A stretch of DNA of 64,000 bases. Origin: Corynebacterium anserum (GTDB taxonomy: Bacteria > Actinomycetota > Actinomycetes > Mycobacteriales > Mycobacteriaceae). Every line of letters starts with the position of its first letter. Within the stretch, counting starts at the first letter, position 1. The stretch is taken from the NCBI RefSeq assembly GCF_014262665.1, contig NZ_CP046883.1, positions 1,240,001-1,304,000 on the forward strand, written 5' to 3'. The position numbers were made by a program, and so were the translations under genes. The notes beneath the pieces were generated by a model, which was not told where the DNA came from, did not search any database, and saw nothing but the letters and a program-made list of their open reading frames with translations. Below, piece by piece: positions 47,200-56,976 of the stretch.

Positions 47200-48312
47200 T
47201 CAGTTCTCCTCAGCGGCAAGCTGACCACACGCCGCTGCAATCTCCTGCCCCTTAGTATCGCGTACCGTACAAGGAACGCCCTGAGCAATCACGCGGCGTA
47301 CAAACTCATCTTGAACTTCACGCGGAGACGCATCCCACTTCGAACCGGGCGTCGGGTTCAAAGGAATCACGTTCACGTGAACTTTCGAGCCCAACGCACC
47401 GTGAAGTTTCTTACCTAACAAATCCGCGCGCCACGGCTGATCATTCATGTCCCTAATCAACGCGTACTCAATTGACACCCGCCGCCCCGACTTATCAGCG
47501 TAATAACGGGCGGCATCCAGTACTTCTTCAACAGACCAGCGGTTATTAACCGGCACTAACTCATCCCGCAATTCATCGTCGGGAGTGTGCAAAGACACTG
47601 CAAGGCGAACGGTCATCTCTTCATCAGCGAGTTTCCGGATTGCCGGCGCCAACCCTACGGTGGAAACCGTGACATTACGCTGAGAAATCCCAAAACCTTC
47701 AGGTGAGGGATTAGTGATCTTGCGGATAGTTTCCACCACTCGCTTATAATTCGCCAATGGCTCGCCCATCCCCATAAAGACAATGTTGGAAAGACGGCCT
47801 TCCTCACCGGAAACTTCACCATCACGCATGGCTACAGCTGCGTTACGCACCTGCTCCACCATCTCCCCGACTGAGAGGTTACGGTCCAAACCGCCCTGGC
47901 CCGTCGCGCAGAACGGACAGGCCATGCCGCAGCCTGCCTGAGAAGAAATACATAATGTAGCGCGACCCGGATAACGCATGAGTACAGACTCCAGCAATGT
48001 ACCGTCGTGAAGCCTCCACAGGGTCTTGCGGGTCTCGCCATCATCGGCCTCCATGTGCCGGACTGGTTGCATGAGGGGAGGAAATAAAGCTTCCCGAACA
48101 ACCGAGCGGGCAGATTCCGGAAGGTCAGTCATCAAGTCTGGGTCGCCCTGCAAACGCCCGTAATACTGACGGGCAAGCTGATCGGCGCGGAATTTTGGCA
48201 AGCCTAACTGCTTAACCTGATCCTGCAAATCTTTGCGGGAAAGATCAGCCATGTGCGTCGGCGGCATACCTCGTCGGGGTGCAGAGAAATTTAACGTCAC
48301 TGGTGTAACCAT
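47200..48312 (-). CDS. rlmN: 23S rRNA/tRNA (adenine-C2)-methyltransferase RlmN
   Basis: A radical-SAM enzyme that methylates A2503 of 23S rRNA and A37 of some tRNAs. The radical SAM cluster motif is [21 protein letters not shown] near residue 123; the closing cysteines are at CxxxCxx[19 protein letters not shown] near 176 binds SAM. The catalytic Cys pair includes the C-terminal AACGQL near residue 360. I used ATG at 48312; an ATG at 48324 is also possible. About 370 residues. It ends at the shared terminator. Confidence 0.93.
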   Translation of the reverse strand: MVTPVTLNFSAPRRGMPPTHMADLSRKDLQDQVKQLGLPKFRADQLARQYYGRLQGDPDLMTDLPESARSVVREALFPPLMQPVRHMEADDGETRKTLWRLHDGTLLESVLMRYPGRATLCISSQAGCGMACPFCATGQGGLDRNLSVGEMVEQVRNAAVAMRDGEVSGEEGRLSNIVFMGMGEPLANYKRVVETIRKITNPSPEGFGISQRNVTVSTVGLAPAIRKLADEEMTVRLAVSLHTPDDELRDELVPVNNRWSVEEVLDAARYYADKSGRRVSIEYALIRDMNDQPWRADLLGKKLHGALGSKVHVNVIPLNPTPGSKWDASPREVQDEFVRRVIAQGVPCTVRDTKGQEIAAACGQLAAEEN

Positions 48313-48396
48313 GATGAGGGACATTATTGCACGTAAAACGCGCCACACCCATTTCAGAAATGGCGTTAGAGGAAAAAATGGCGTTGAATAGTCATT

Positions 48397-48846
48397 ATGA
48401 CGAATAATAACGTACCCAACGACTACAGCAGCACTCCTGGTTTCGATGGGTCAACCACTCCTCAGGAAACCGCCAGCTACACCACTGACGTTCCAACTCG
48501 GGCACCGGAATCTCAGGTCATCCCTCCGGCAACTGAAGCTCAGCCCGCCCACACCCCTAGCCGCACGAAGGCAGACACGAAAGCTGAACAAAAGACGGTA
48601 AAGGGTTCCATTGCCGGAAGCACGTGGGTCGCCCTCATCATCGGCGCGCTGCTTCTCATTCTTCTCTTGGTGTTCATCCTGCAGAATCAGCAATCAGTAC
48701 GCCTGCAAATGTTCGTGTGGGAGGTTAACTTCCCAATCGGTGTGGGAATGCTCATCGCTGCCATCATCGGTGCACTGATTATGGCTCTGGTGGGCGGCGT
48801 ACGCATGGTTCAGTTACGACGCCAAGTCACCGCCCGTAAGAACTAA
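48397..48846 (+). CDS. LapA-domain (DUF1049) membrane protein
   Basis: A 149-residue protein with a Thr/Pro-rich disordered N-terminus (about 1-70) and two membrane helices. The segment after the first helix, [20 protein letters not shown], is the LapA (DUF1049) signature. The E. coli LapA acts with LapB in lipopolysaccharide assembly; corynebacteria lack that, so the role is unknown. ATG at 48397. It is divergent from rlmN and convergent with cdsA across a strong hairpin. Confidence 0.8.
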   Translation: MTNNNVPNDYSSTPGFDGSTTPQETASYTTDVPTRAPESQVIPPATEAQPAHTPSRTKADTKAEQKTVKGSIAGSTWVALIIGALLLILLLVFILQNQQSVRLQMFVWEVNFPIGVGMLIAAIIGALIMALVGGVRMVQLRRQVTARKN

Positions 48847-48896
48847 CGACAGCTAGTCGCGCCGTGTAATGACGTGACTTTTGCCGCATGCCACAT

Positions 48897-48949
48897 AGTA
48901 CTGCCTCTGCCATGAAGAACTAAGACAATGGCAGAGGCAGTACTTTCTT
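48897..48949. terminator. 17-bp perfect hairpin between the LapA-domain gene and cdsA
   Basis: AGTACTGCCTCTGCCAT (48897-48913) pairs with ATGGCAGAGGCAGTACT (48928-48944) around a 14-nt loop, followed by TTCTT on the plus strand. The two genes converge, so it probably ends both. The 178-bp gap has nothing else. Confidence 0.8.
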
Positions 48950-49024
48950 CGTTTCTTCGCCTGCCGAACTACACCTCACGGCAAACCGTGCCTTGAGTCT
49001 GGGTGTTAAATAGCGGGAGGGGTT

Positions 49025-49876
49025 TTAGACACCCGACAGCATATTGAGAACCACCCACGTAATCATCGCGGCGGGAAGTAAGCCATCGAGGCGATCCATC
49101 AAACCCCCATGCCCGGGCAGCATGCCAGACATATCTTTGATGCCGAGATCGCGTTTAAACTGAGACTCCACTAGATCACCCAAAGTGCCACACGCTGCCA
49201 GCCCCATCCCCAAAAGCATTCCGATCCACATCGGTCCATCGAGTAGGAATACAACACACGCCATTCCTACGATGGTGGAAAACACGATGGATCCCACAAA
49301 GCCTTCCCACGACTTTTTGGGACTGACAGCTGGAGCCATTGGATGCTTGCCCAGGAAAATCCCAAATACATAACCTCCTACATCGGAGGCAATGACGCAG
49401 GCCATGAATGTAAAAATAAACGCTGCACCCGATGCCCGGGATGTTTCCATGCGTGAGAGCATCGCAGCGAAGGCGCCAAACAAGGGAATCCAGGTGAGGA
49501 TGAAGATTGCCACGGCGGTATCGCGCACATAATTGTGTGGTGGAGACTTTCTTCCGTGGTGAAACAGACGCGTGACCATGACCAACAGCACACTCGTGGC
49601 ATATCCAGCTACCAGGCCAGTAGTGCCGAATGGCCACGAAAGGTAGATCATGACCTGGCTACCGACCACGAGCGTCACTAGCGGGAGAACATAACCTGAT
49701 TCGTATAGGCGTCGCCACACCTCATAGGTCGCCAACCCCATGGCAGTCGCAACTAACGGGTACCACGTGAAAGGAGTCTGCAAACACGCTATGACGACTA
49801 TGCCGAGGAACACACCAACGCCGATCGCCTTTTTGAGGTCGCGACCGGCGCCGTTCTTGGGCTTAGGAGTTGCCAT
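49025..49876 (-). CDS. cdsA: Phosphatidate cytidylyltransferase
   Basis: CdsA makes CDP-diacylglycerol, precursor of all phospholipids. About eight membrane helices in 283 residues. The C-terminal signature SxxxRDxxxKDxxxxxPGHGGxxDRxD is complete near residues 232-260 (ESQFKRDLGIKD ... LPGHGGLMDRLDG). ATG at 49876 is 6 bp after the frr stop, so frr-cdsA is one transcript. PgsA2 in this window uses the product. Confidence 0.95.
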   Translation of the reverse strand: MATPKPKNGAGRDLKKAIGVGVFLGIVVIACLQTPFTWYPLVATAMGLATYEVWRRLYESGYVLPLVTLVVGSQVMIYLSWPFGTTGLVAGYATSVLLVMVTRLFHHGRKSPPHNYVRDTAVAIFILTWIPLFGAFAAMLSRMETSRASGAAFIFTFMACVIASDVGGYVFGIFLGKHPMAPAVSPKKSWEGFVGSIVFSTIVGMACVVFLLDGPMWIGMLLGMGLAACGTLGDLVESQFKRDLGIKDMSGMLPGHGGLMDRLDGLLPAAMITWVVLNMLSGV

Positions 49877-49882
49877 CGGAGA

Positions 49883-50440
49883 TTAGACCTCCATCAGCTC
49901 CTTTTCCTTATTGGCCACCAAGGAGTCAATTTGACCAACGTAATCATGGGTGATTTTTTCAAGATCCTTCTCGGCCGCTCGTACTTCATCTTCGCCGGCT
50001 TCGCCGTCCTTCTGGATCTTGTGAAGTTGCTCCATGCCCTTGCGACGGATGTTACGGATGGCAATCTTCCCGTCTTCGCCCTTGGACTTAGCTAGCTTGA
50101 CGAGTTCACGTCGACGTTCCTCGGTCAGCTGTGGAATAGTCACGCGAAGTACCTGTCCATCGTTGGTTGGGTTAACGCCCAAATCTGAATTACGGATAGC
50201 ATTCTCGATGGTGTCCATCGACGACTGCTCGTAAGGTTTGATGATCAACATGCGAGGTTCAGGCACGGAAATGGTCGACATCTGTGTAATCGGAGTTGGC
50301 GCACCGTAATACTCAGCAATGACGCCATTGAACATCGCTGGGTTCGCACGACCCGTGCGGATAGTAGTCAGATCCTCGCGAGCGTGCTCAACAGAGTGGC
50401 CCATGCGCTCTTCGGATTCGAGCAGAATGTCATCAATCAT
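49883..50440 (-). CDS. frr: Ribosome recycling factor
   Basis: Releases ribosomes after termination together with EF-G. The 185-residue protein begins with [20 protein letters not shown] and has [20 protein letters not shown] near residue 21. The conserved [21 protein letters not shown] near 104 and [15 protein letters not shown] near 130 form the long three-helix bundle. ATG at 50440. It sits 80 bp after pyrH and 6 bp before cdsA in the pyrH-frr-cdsA order common to bacteria. Confidence 0.97.
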   Translation of the reverse strand: MIDDILLESEERMGHSVEHAREDLTTIRTGRANPAMFNGVIAEYYGAPTPITQMSTISVPEPRMLIIKPYEQSSMDTIENAIRNSDLGVNPTNDGQVLRVTIPQLTEERRRELVKLAKSKGEDGKIAIRNIRRKGMEQLHKIQKDGEAGEDEVRAAEKDLEKITHDYVGQIDSLVANKEKELMEV

Positions 50441-50520
50441 GTTCTTGAATCTACCAGTCGAGTTGTTGTGTTAGCGATAAGGAGGGAGTTCGGACGACGG
50501 CGGGTGAACCCTGCTGCTGC

Positions 50521-51249
50521 CTATTTCGATTGAACGAGGGTGCCGATACGCTCTCCGTTTACCGCCCGAGCGATATTTCCGTCAGTCAGCAAGTTGAATA
50601 CAAGGATCGGCATGTTGTTGTCCATACACAGAGAGAAGGCTGTGGAATCTGCCACTTTGAGACCCTTTTCGATCACTTCTCGAGGGGTGATCTCGGTGTA
50701 GAGTTCTGCCTTTGGGTTTGTCCGCGGGTCATCGCTGTATACACCATCAACGGCTTTCGCCATGAGAAGCACGTCGCATCCAATTTCCAATGCGCGCTGT
50801 GCGGCGGTGGTATCCGTGGAGAAATACGGCATACCCATGCCAGCACCGAAGATCACCACGCGACCTTTCTCAAGATGACGGTCGGCGCGCAACGGCAAAT
50901 ACGGTTCGGCCACTTGAGTCATTTGTATAGCTGTCTGAACGCGACAATCCACTCCCTCTTGTTCAAGGAAATCCTGAAGTGCCAAACAGTTCATGACCGT
51001 GCCCAACATTCCCATGTAATCAGAACGGGAGCGATCCAGACCCCGCTGTTGTAGCTCTGCGCCGCGGAAGAAATTCCCTCCGCCGATCACGACCGCCACT
51101 TCGGTACCAGCTTTAGAGACCTCGGCGATCTGGCGGGCCACGTTCTGAACCACATCTGGGTCCACGCCCACTTTGCCGCCGCCAAACATTTCGCCGCCAA
51201 GCTTCAGCATTACGCGCTTAAATGCAGTCCTATTTTCGCTGGTAGTCAC
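50521..51249 (-). CDS. pyrH: UMP kinase
   Basis: Phosphorylates UMP to UDP in pyrimidine synthesis; the bacterial enzyme is hexameric and regulated by GTP and [15 protein letters not shown] near residue 13, [20 protein letters not shown] near 52, [15 protein letters not shown] near 78, and [20 protein letters not shown] near 133 are all family motifs. Length 242. GTG at 51249 follows AGGAG by 7 nt. A 279-bp gap with a perfect hairpin separates it from tsf. Confidence 0.97.
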   Translation of the reverse strand: MTTSENRTAFKRVMLKLGGEMFGGGKVGVDPDVVQNVARQIAEVSKAGTEVAVVIGGGNFFRGAELQQRGLDRSRSDYMGMLGTVMNCLALQDFLEQEGVDCRVQTAIQMTQVAEPYLPLRADRHLEKGRVVIFGAGMGMPYFSTDTTAAQRALEIGCDVLLMAKAVDGVYSDDPRTNPKAELYTEITPREVIEKGLKVADSTAFSLCMDNNMPILVFNLLTDGNIARAVNGERIGTLVQSK

Positions 51250-51449
51250 CTGTTATCTCCTATGGGATGGTTCATACGGAGTGTTGTCTTTTCTTTCCGG
51301 TGAACCATCCTACCGCGTATGGACCTATCCCCTATGCAGAAGCGCCCTGACGTGCTCGGCTTTCTCTGAGGCTGAATTTTGCCGTACGTTTTCGGCTCCT
51401 CCTCGGGCTTAACCCTAACCCGGATCTTAGTGCTTCAAAGCTTGCGTCA

Positions 51450-51495
51450 TAGGACGACGACCCGCACCGTTATCGTGGTGCGGGTCGTCGTCCTA
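51450..51495. terminator. 19-bp perfect hairpin downstream of tsf
   Basis: TAGGACGACGACCCGCACC (51450-51468) is perfectly complementary to 51477-51495 around an 8-nt loop. It lies 34 bp after the tsf stop and before pyrH. No T-run flanks it on either strand, so it may be a Rho-assisted terminator or an RNA-stabilising 3' end. Confidence 0.65.
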
Positions 51496-51528
51496 AGCGT
51501 GCGAGGCTTCGTCAAGGTTGGGGCGAGA

Positions 51529-52347
51529 TTACTCCTGGCCAACCTCGAAGCGTACAAAGCCAGTCAACTGAATTCCAGCCTCGTCTGCTACCTGCTTTAC
51601 AGTCTTCTTCGACTCGGTAACGGATGGCTGCTCGACAAGAACAGCATCCTTGTAGAAGCCCTTGAGGCGGCCTTCGATGATATTTGGCAGAGCCTTTTCT
51701 GGCTTGCCCTCTTCCCGAGCGGTTGCTTCGGCAATTTCACGTTCCTTAGCGACGACATCTGCTGGGACCTCATCAATGGTGAGGTAACGAGCCTTCAGTG
51801 CGGCAACCTGCATGGCTGCTGCACGAGCTGCCCCCTCATTGTCACCGGTATAGGAAACCAACACACCAACGGCGGGTGGTAGGTCGGCGGAACGGTGGTG
51901 CAGGTAGACAGCCACCTGGTCGCTTTCGATGGTGACGGCGCGCTTGAGCTCCAGCTTTTCGCCAATCTTGGCGGACAGCTGCTGGAGGGCTTCCAGAGCG
52001 GTCTGGCCGTCAACATCCACGTTCTCTAGTTCTTCGCGGGAGTTGGCCTTCGCTGCGGCGGCAGCTTCGGCAACCTTGTTTGCGAAGTCGATGAACTCAG
52101 CGTTCTTTGCAACGAAGTCCGTCTCGGCGTTGACTTCAATCATGGTGTTGCCGGACACTGCAATGAGGCCCTCAGTTGCAGAGCGCTCTGCGCGCTTGCC
52201 TACGTCCTTAGCGCCCTTGATGCGCAGGATTTCGATGGCTTTGTCGAAGTCGCCGGATGCTTCTTCCAGAGCTTTCTTGCAGTCCATCATGCCGGAGCCT
52301 GTGATCTGGCGGAGCTTCTTAACATCTGCTGCGGTGTAGTTCGCCAT
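51529..52347 (-). CDS. tsf: Elongation factor Ts
   Basis: Nucleotide exchange factor for EF-Tu. The 272-residue protein starts with [20 protein letters not shown], and [22 protein letters not shown] is the conserved N-terminal helical module (split in the family signature). [12 protein letters not shown] near residue 75 is the second signature. ATG at 52347 follows AAGGAGG. It is 132 bp downstream of rpsB, the universal rpsB-tsf order. Confidence 0.97.
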   Translation of the reverse strand: MANYTAADVKKLRQITGSGMMDCKKALEEASGDFDKAIEILRIKGAKDVGKRAERSATEGLIAVSGNTMIEVNAETDFVAKNAEFIDFANKVAEAAAAAKANSREELENVDVDGQTALEALQQLSAKIGEKLELKRAVTIESDQVAVYLHHRSADLPPAVGVLVSYTGDNEGAARAAAMQVAALKARYLTIDEVPADVVAKEREIAEATAREEGKPEKALPNIIEGRLKGFYKDAVLVEQPSVTESKKTVKQVADEAGIQLTGFVRFEVGQE

Positions 52348-52479
52348 GAGTGGCGTTCCTCCTTATTGGTGGAAAATGTCGGTGGCCGTTGTATTGGACG
52401 ACCTAAGTGAAGGCAATCGCCCACGCCCGGTGGCGACTCAAGTGTCTATTCCATACGGGTGTGGGCGTCACGTGTGCTC

Positions 52480-53301
52480 TTACTCTGCGGACTTCTCCTC
52501 AGAGGCAGCGGCCTCCTTGGACTCAGCGGCCTCAGATTTCTCTACATTTTCTGGCTTCTCGGCCTTGTCGGCATCGCCGGTAGCTTCCTTGGCGGCAGCT
52601 TCCTGACGCTCTGCACGGGCAGCACGACCAGCCTCGACAGCGGAGGAGATAACAGAGGTCAACAGGTTTGCAGAGCGGATAGCGTCGTCGTTACCTGGGA
52701 TTGGGTAATCGACAACGTCTGGGTCGCAGTTGGTATCCAAAATAGCCACAACTGGGATGTTCAGCTTGTGTGCCTCGGAGACTGCGATGTGCTCCTTGTT
52801 GGTGTCCACGATCCACAATGCGGAAGGAACCTTGGACATGTTGGCGATGCCGCCCAATACGCGCTCCAGCTTGTTGCGCTCACGGGTCAGCATCAAAATT
52901 TCCTTCTTGGTGCGACCCTTGTAGCCGTCCTCAGCGTTCTCCATAGCCTGGAGTTCCTTCAGACGGTGCAGGCGCTTGGCAACGGTCTGGAAGTTGGTGA
53001 GCATACCGCCCAACCAACGGTGGTTGACGTATGGCATACCGACGCGCTCCGCCTCGGTCTGCACTGCTTCCTGAGCCTGCTTCTTGGTGCCCACATAAAG
53101 GATGTTGCCACCGTGAGCAACGGTTTCCTTCACAAACTCGTAAGCCTCATCGATGAAGGTCAGGGTCTGCTGCAAGTCAATGATGTAGATGCCGTTGCGG
53201 TCAGTGAAGATGAAACGCTTCATCTTCGGGTTCCAACGACGGGTCTGGTGACCGAAGTGAACACCTGCATCCAGCAGCTCGCGCATAGTAACAACAGCCA
53301 T
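52480..53301 (-). CDS. rpsB: 30S ribosomal protein S2
   Basis: A 273-residue small-subunit protein. [20 protein letters not shown] near residue 6 and [20 protein letters not shown] near 165 are S2 signatures; [10 protein letters not shown] near 99 is also conserved. The last 50 residues are a Glu/Ala-rich tail typical of actinobacterial S2. ATG at 53301 was chosen from the conserved N-terminus although the frame is open 38 codons upstream. No ribosome site is visible, and a GGGGCGG/CCGCCCC stem lies just before the start. Confidence 0.96.
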   Translation of the reverse strand: MAVVTMRELLDAGVHFGHQTRRWNPKMKRFIFTDRNGIYIIDLQQTLTFIDEAYEFVKETVAHGGNILYVGTKKQAQEAVQTEAERVGMPYVNHRWLGGMLTNFQTVAKRLHRLKELQAMENAEDGYKGRTKKEILMLTRERNKLERVLGGIANMSKVPSALWIVDTNKEHIAVSEAHKLNIPVVAILDTNCDPDVVDYPIPGNDDAIRSANLLTSVISSAVEAGRAARAERQEAAAKEATGDADKAEKPENVEKSEAAESKEAAASEEKSAE

Positions 53302-53763
53302 AGTGTTACAGGGGCGGATATAACCTCGTGGCTCCCAGCCCAGTGGGATGCCGCCCCTTCCTCGCTTTCGAAAAAATCTAGGTTTCAACGGTTTATTTCG
53401 ACCCACTCGCCGCAATCAATTGTGGTTGCAGTTTATGAATCGACCTGGCAGATAGCCCCTGGCTGTGTCCCACCGTGTTGTGTGCCCGGTTTTCTGTACC
53501 GAGACCGTTGCGATGATCCATGAAATAAGGGCTCGCGAATATCTACGCGTAGTCAGTGTTCTTCCCGCTTAACGAGCGGATTCGCGTACCGTTTCCTTCA
53601 TACCCATGCAGGCATGGCTAAGTGAAAGCACACTGCTGAGCAGCCATATTACTCTAAAAATCTCTACGTTCACAACTTGGGATACCGGTGTGTCTGGGGA
53701 TAACGCAACTTATCCACAAGCTAGACCCTCGCGTCATTGTTTTCTTCTCAACCGACGCAAACA
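53302..53763. other. Long intergenic region between rpsB and the M23-family gene
   Basis: No gene is seen in this divergent gap. It holds a rpsB leader stem (GGGGCGG 53311-53317 with CCGCCCC 53351-53357), a small dyad CCATGC-AG-GCATGG at 53604-53617, and a perfect DnaA-box sequence TTATCCACA at 53710-53718 with a near match in the opposite direction 13 bp before it. Promoters for both genes must lie here but I cannot place them firmly. Confidence 0.6.
53311..53357 (-). promoter_or_regulatory. Candidate 5' leader stem of rpsB
   Basis: GGGGCGG and CCGCCCC form a 7-bp GC-only helix enclosing about 33 nt, ending 9 nt before the rpsB ATG. S2 represses its own synthesis in E. coli through its leader; a similar role here is speculation. 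Confidence 0.35.
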
Positions 53764-54567
53764 ATGCATTCTATGAAGTTACCCGGCCTTGTAAAAATCG
53801 TCTCTTATTCAGTATCTGCTGCATTGCTATTGGTTTCCCCAATTACATTGCTAGCAAGGAATGACCAGTCGCATATTTCACGCGAATCGGTCGCCCCCAG
53901 ATCTCTTTTTCGCAGTGATACAGGTGGCGCACAAGACCTCACCCGCCTACCCCATTATGACTCAGCCGGAACCGGCACTCGTCCCGATTGCGCAGCAGTA
54001 GAAACCGACTCTCCTCCAAATTATGAATTGGCCAAGTTCACAGTCTCTGCCCAGAATCTTGTCGAAACTGAAAACTCCCAGCGCGGAGATCTGAGTCGTT
54101 ATTCTGCGACGCACAGACTACCAATAACGCACGAGAGGAACGTGCCACCGAACAACTATGTACTTCGCGAGGCTGATATTCCGGAGAGGAACTGGGAGCC
54201 GGGGCATCGTGGCGTCGATCTCAAAGCACAACCAGGCGACCCGATATACGCCAGCCGCGGCGGCATAATCTATTTTGCTGGTGAAGTAGCGGGTACACCG
54301 GTTGTGTCTATCTTGCACTCAGACGGTCTAAGAACCACCTATGAGCCCATCACACGCACAGTATCGATCAACCAAAGGATCAGCCGAGGACAACTGATCG
54401 GCCACCTTGCCGATACGGCTACCCTGCCAAAGACCGCCAGGGCAGAACCCGGATTATCGTGGGGAGCCAGAGATGGGGACACATATGTAAACCCCATGCT
54501 ATTGCTTGGTCTCCCCACAATCCGCCTGAAATCACCCAACCCGGAACAACGAGCCCATTCTGGTTAG
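53764..54567 (+). CDS. Secreted M23/LytM-like protein lacking the HxH motif
   Basis: A 267-residue secreted protein with a signal sequence (about residues 1-32) and a LytM/M23 fold in the last 110 residues. The first metal motif is present (GHRGVDLKA near residue 159), as are YASRGGIIYFAGEVAGTPVV and SDGLRTTYEPI. The C-terminal HLH segment of active M23 peptidases reads GLSWGARDGDTYVNPMLLL, so both histidines are gone. It is probably not a peptidase, more like the EnvC/NlpD type that activates amidases; that role is inferred. ATGs at 53764 and 53773 are both possible. It lies between rpsB and xerC. Confidence 0.8.
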   Translation: MHSMKLPGLVKIVSYSVSAALLLVSPITLLARNDQSHISRESVAPRSLFRSDTGGAQDLTRLPHYDSAGTGTRPDCAAVETDSPPNYELAKFTVSAQNLVETENSQRGDLSRYSATHRLPITHERNVPPNNYVLREADIPERNWEPGHRGVDLKAQPGDPIYASRGGIIYFAGEVAGTPVVSILHSDGLRTTYEPITRTVSINQRISRGQLIGHLADTATLPKTARAEPGLSWGARDGDTYVNPMLLLGLPTIRLKSPNPEQRAHSG

Positions 54568-54631
54568 TCAACAAGGTAGAAGCATTATTCAAGGCAAAGG
54601 CGCCATTTTCGCTTCTTATTATTTTCGGCCT

Positions 54632-55648
54632 CTACAAGTTTCCACTGCGTGGATGAGCTTGCTTAAACACGGCTCGGAGACGCTCAGTTCCCACGTGGGT
54701 ATAAATCTGGGTCGTTGCCATACTCGAGTGTCCGAGCAGTTCCTGCACCACGCGCAGGTCTGCACCGCCCTCGAGCACCGATGTCGCGGCAGAGTGACGC
54801 AAACCATGTGGCGATAGTGTCGGCCCATCAGCTGCCGCAGTGGCCTCGCGAACCACATCGCGTACTTGTCGCGGATTTATCCGTCCACCGCGAACTCCCA
54901 GAAACAAGGCCGGTTGAACAGCCCGCATTGTGTTGTTCGTGGAATGGTCCCGCTGCGACAATATCTCGTGACGCCGCGTTATCCATTGCTGCAACGACTG
55001 CTCCACCGTCTGACCAAAGGGGACGACGCGGGTTTTGTTTCCCTTGCCTGTCACGCGTAGATAGCGACGGTGCATATCCACGTCATCAATATTCGCGCCG
55101 GTTAACTCGCTCACGCGAATGCCCGTAGCGTAGAGCAATTCGAGAATCGCCCAGTCACGCGTGGCAATAGCGTTTTGTGGGTTGTCAGCAGCGAAAGCTT
55201 GTGCACTATCTAAAAGCTCGCGAGCCTGATCTTCCCGCAGGACGCGCGGTAAACTGCGTTGAGGCTTAGGCGCTTTAAGAGCAGCCACTGGGTTGGCGTC
55301 TGTGTGCCCTCGATGAGCCAGATATCCGCCGAAACCCCTCATAGAGGACACGAGGCGGGCCAAAGTTGATCGCGAGATTTCCTTCTCCACTGCCCAGCCC
55401 AACACATCACGAGCTCTATCAAGAGTGAACTGATCTATTCGCTCGAGGCCTTCTAGAGCCACGTTCAGGTCATGAACATAGGCACGAATAGTGTTCTCAC
55501 TACGCCCCACGACATGCCTTAGATACTTTTCATATCCGCGCAGAGCCTCACCGAGCTCTCCCTCAATATTCACTGCAGAATCAGAATCACCAGCACCGCG
55601 GGTAGCGCCGCGATCACTGAAGTTACCGTTGTGGCCAGAGGGGTTCAT
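54632..55648 (-). CDS. xerC: Tyrosine recombinase XerC
   Basis: Site-specific recombinase that resolves chromosome dimers at dif with XerD. The N-terminal SAM-like domain spans about 35-120 (YLRHVVGRSENTIRAYVHDL). The catalytic domain has the Arg in ATGIRVSELTGANIDDV near residue 177, HGLRHSAATSVLEGGADLRV near 279, and the Tyr in LGHSSMATTQIYTHV near 315. Length 338, with a variable N-terminus of about 30 residues. ATG at 55648. It sits 9 bp after dprA in the yraN-comM-dprA-xerC unit; FtsK, its usual partner, is also in this window. Confidence 0.95.
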   Translation of the reverse strand: MNPSGHNGNFSDRGATRGAGDSDSAVNIEGELGEALRGYEKYLRHVVGRSENTIRAYVHDLNVALEGLERIDQFTLDRARDVLGWAVEKEISRSTLARLVSSMRGFGGYLAHRGHTDANPVAALKAPKPQRSLPRVLREDQARELLDSAQAFAADNPQNAIATRDWAILELLYATGIRVSELTGANIDDVDMHRRYLRVTGKGNKTRVVPFGQTVEQSLQQWITRRHEILSQRDHSTNNTMRAVQPALFLGVRGGRINPRQVRDVVREATAAADGPTLSPHGLRHSAATSVLEGGADLRVVQELLGHSSMATTQIYTHVGTERLRAVFKQAHPRSGNL

Positions 55649-55657
55649 GGGACTTGA

Positions 55658-56950
55658 TCATAGTTGCCGAAGGTCTTTTCCGAGAACCTTCACCCAGCGT
55701 TGACCTTGGCGGTCAATCACCCCCTTCTCCCTCAACAATCTCAACGCCACGACAATCACCTGCGGAGCAAGACCGGTAGCCTGCTGAATATCCTCCACAG
55801 TGCCCGTAGTATCCGTTACTACTCCCACGGCATCGTACACTGCTGTTTCCTGCCAACTCAGCGAAACAGCGTGCCCCTGCCCTCCAGCCGTGTCCTCGTC
55901 CCACAGGGTCATACTGCGCCCCACCGGTTCAATCGCATTGACCACATCTGCAACAGTGCGCACCAGAGCAGCCCTTTCTTCCTGAATCCTCAACAGACAC
56001 CCCTGGCTGGCGGCACTATCAATCGGCCCAGGCACAGCTAAGGTAGGCTTCACCATCGCCTCTGCCCAGTTCATCGTGTTCATTGCGCCGGAACGAATAG
56101 GCGCTTCAACCATCACTGTGGCTTGACTCAATGCCGCAGCTAAACGATTACGTGTGAGGAATCTGTGCCGTGCCGGTGGAGTTCCAGGCGCATATTCACT
56201 GATTAGTAGCCCTCCGGAGTCCACAATGCGATCAAACAATTCCCGGTGTTTTTTGGGATATGCCACATCCACACCACTTGCTAATAAAGCAATGGTGGGC
56301 GCACCGTTATCTAATGCAGCACAATGTGCTTGTTTGTCAATGCCATAGGCTCCCCCTGACACGATTGTGTAACCTCGGCCTGCAAGTTCAGAGCACAACT
56401 GATACGCCGTATTTCGCCCATAGCGCGTGGCAGCACGCGTACCAACGACGGTCACTGAGTGCTGGATCACTGTCGCGAGATTTACCTCTCCCCTCACCCA
56501 TAGTGCAAAAGGCGCTGATGCTTGTCCTCGAACTCCCGCCTCATTGTCCGCTCCTGCATCTGCCATTCTTAGGAATGCTTGCGTGAGTTCACACGGCCAC
56601 TCATCACTATCGGGAGTGAGTAAACGCATTCCACGCTGTTCGGCTTGCTCCACATCGCTTGTAGGATCATAATTCCATCGACGTTCAGTGGTCATCAGCA
56701 CTCTGTCAGGCAATGACGTGTCACGGCGGTAAATTCTCCGAGCCACCTCAACCACACGAGCCGAGGCCCTGTCTTTGCCCATCGGTTGACTACCGACGCA
56801 CCCACCCTCTCGAGCGCTCCAACCCGCAGAGACCTCGTCATCGCTGTGAGGCCACAATAAATCCAATATTTCTGGAGTACTTCCTTCGACCACCCTGCGC
56901 AAGTACGCCCACGCAAGAACTCGCGTGCGTCCTGAATCCGCTGCGTCCAT
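55658..56950 (-). CDS. dprA: DNA processing protein DprA
   Basis: Binds single-stranded DNA and loads RecA; known from natural transformation but present in most bacteria. The 430-residue protein has the DprA Rossmann core: VVGTRAATRYGRNTAYQLCS near residue 168, IVSGGAYGIDKQAHCAAL near 195, and FLTRNRLAAALSQATVMVEA near 268. The C-terminal 65 residues form a winged helix. ATG at 56950. It follows comM by 98 bp that contain the comM tandem repeats. No other competence genes are in the window. Confidence 0.93.
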   Translation of the reverse strand: MDAADSGRTRVLAWAYLRRVVEGSTPEILDLLWPHSDDEVSAGWSAREGGCVGSQPMGKDRASARVVEVARRIYRRDTSLPDRVLMTTERRWNYDPTSDVEQAEQRGMRLLTPDSDEWPCELTQAFLRMADAGADNEAGVRGQASAPFALWVRGEVNLATVIQHSVTVVGTRAATRYGRNTAYQLCSELAGRGYTIVSGGAYGIDKQAHCAALDNGAPTIALLASGVDVAYPKKHRELFDRIVDSGGLLISEYAPGTPPARHRFLTRNRLAAALSQATVMVEAPIRSGAMNTMNWAEAMVKPTLAVPGPIDSAASQGCLLRIQEERAALVRTVADVVNAIEPVGRSMTLWDEDTAGGQGHAVSLSWQETAVYDAVGVVTDTTGTVEDIQQATGLAPQVIVVALRLLREKGVIDRQGQRWVKVLGKDLRQL

Positions 56951-56976
56951 TGTTCGTATTCCCCCGTCTTACTCTC

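Noticed and set aside
52459..53523. Long plus-strand open frame of 354 codons opposite rpsB
   Set aside because: It lies almost wholly over rpsB on the other strand, has a composition imposed by it and no family features.
53523..53763. c-di-AMP (ydaO) riboswitch before the M23-family gene
   Set aside because: Such switches precede cell-wall hydrolases in actinobacteria, but the conserved cores could not be found in this gap.
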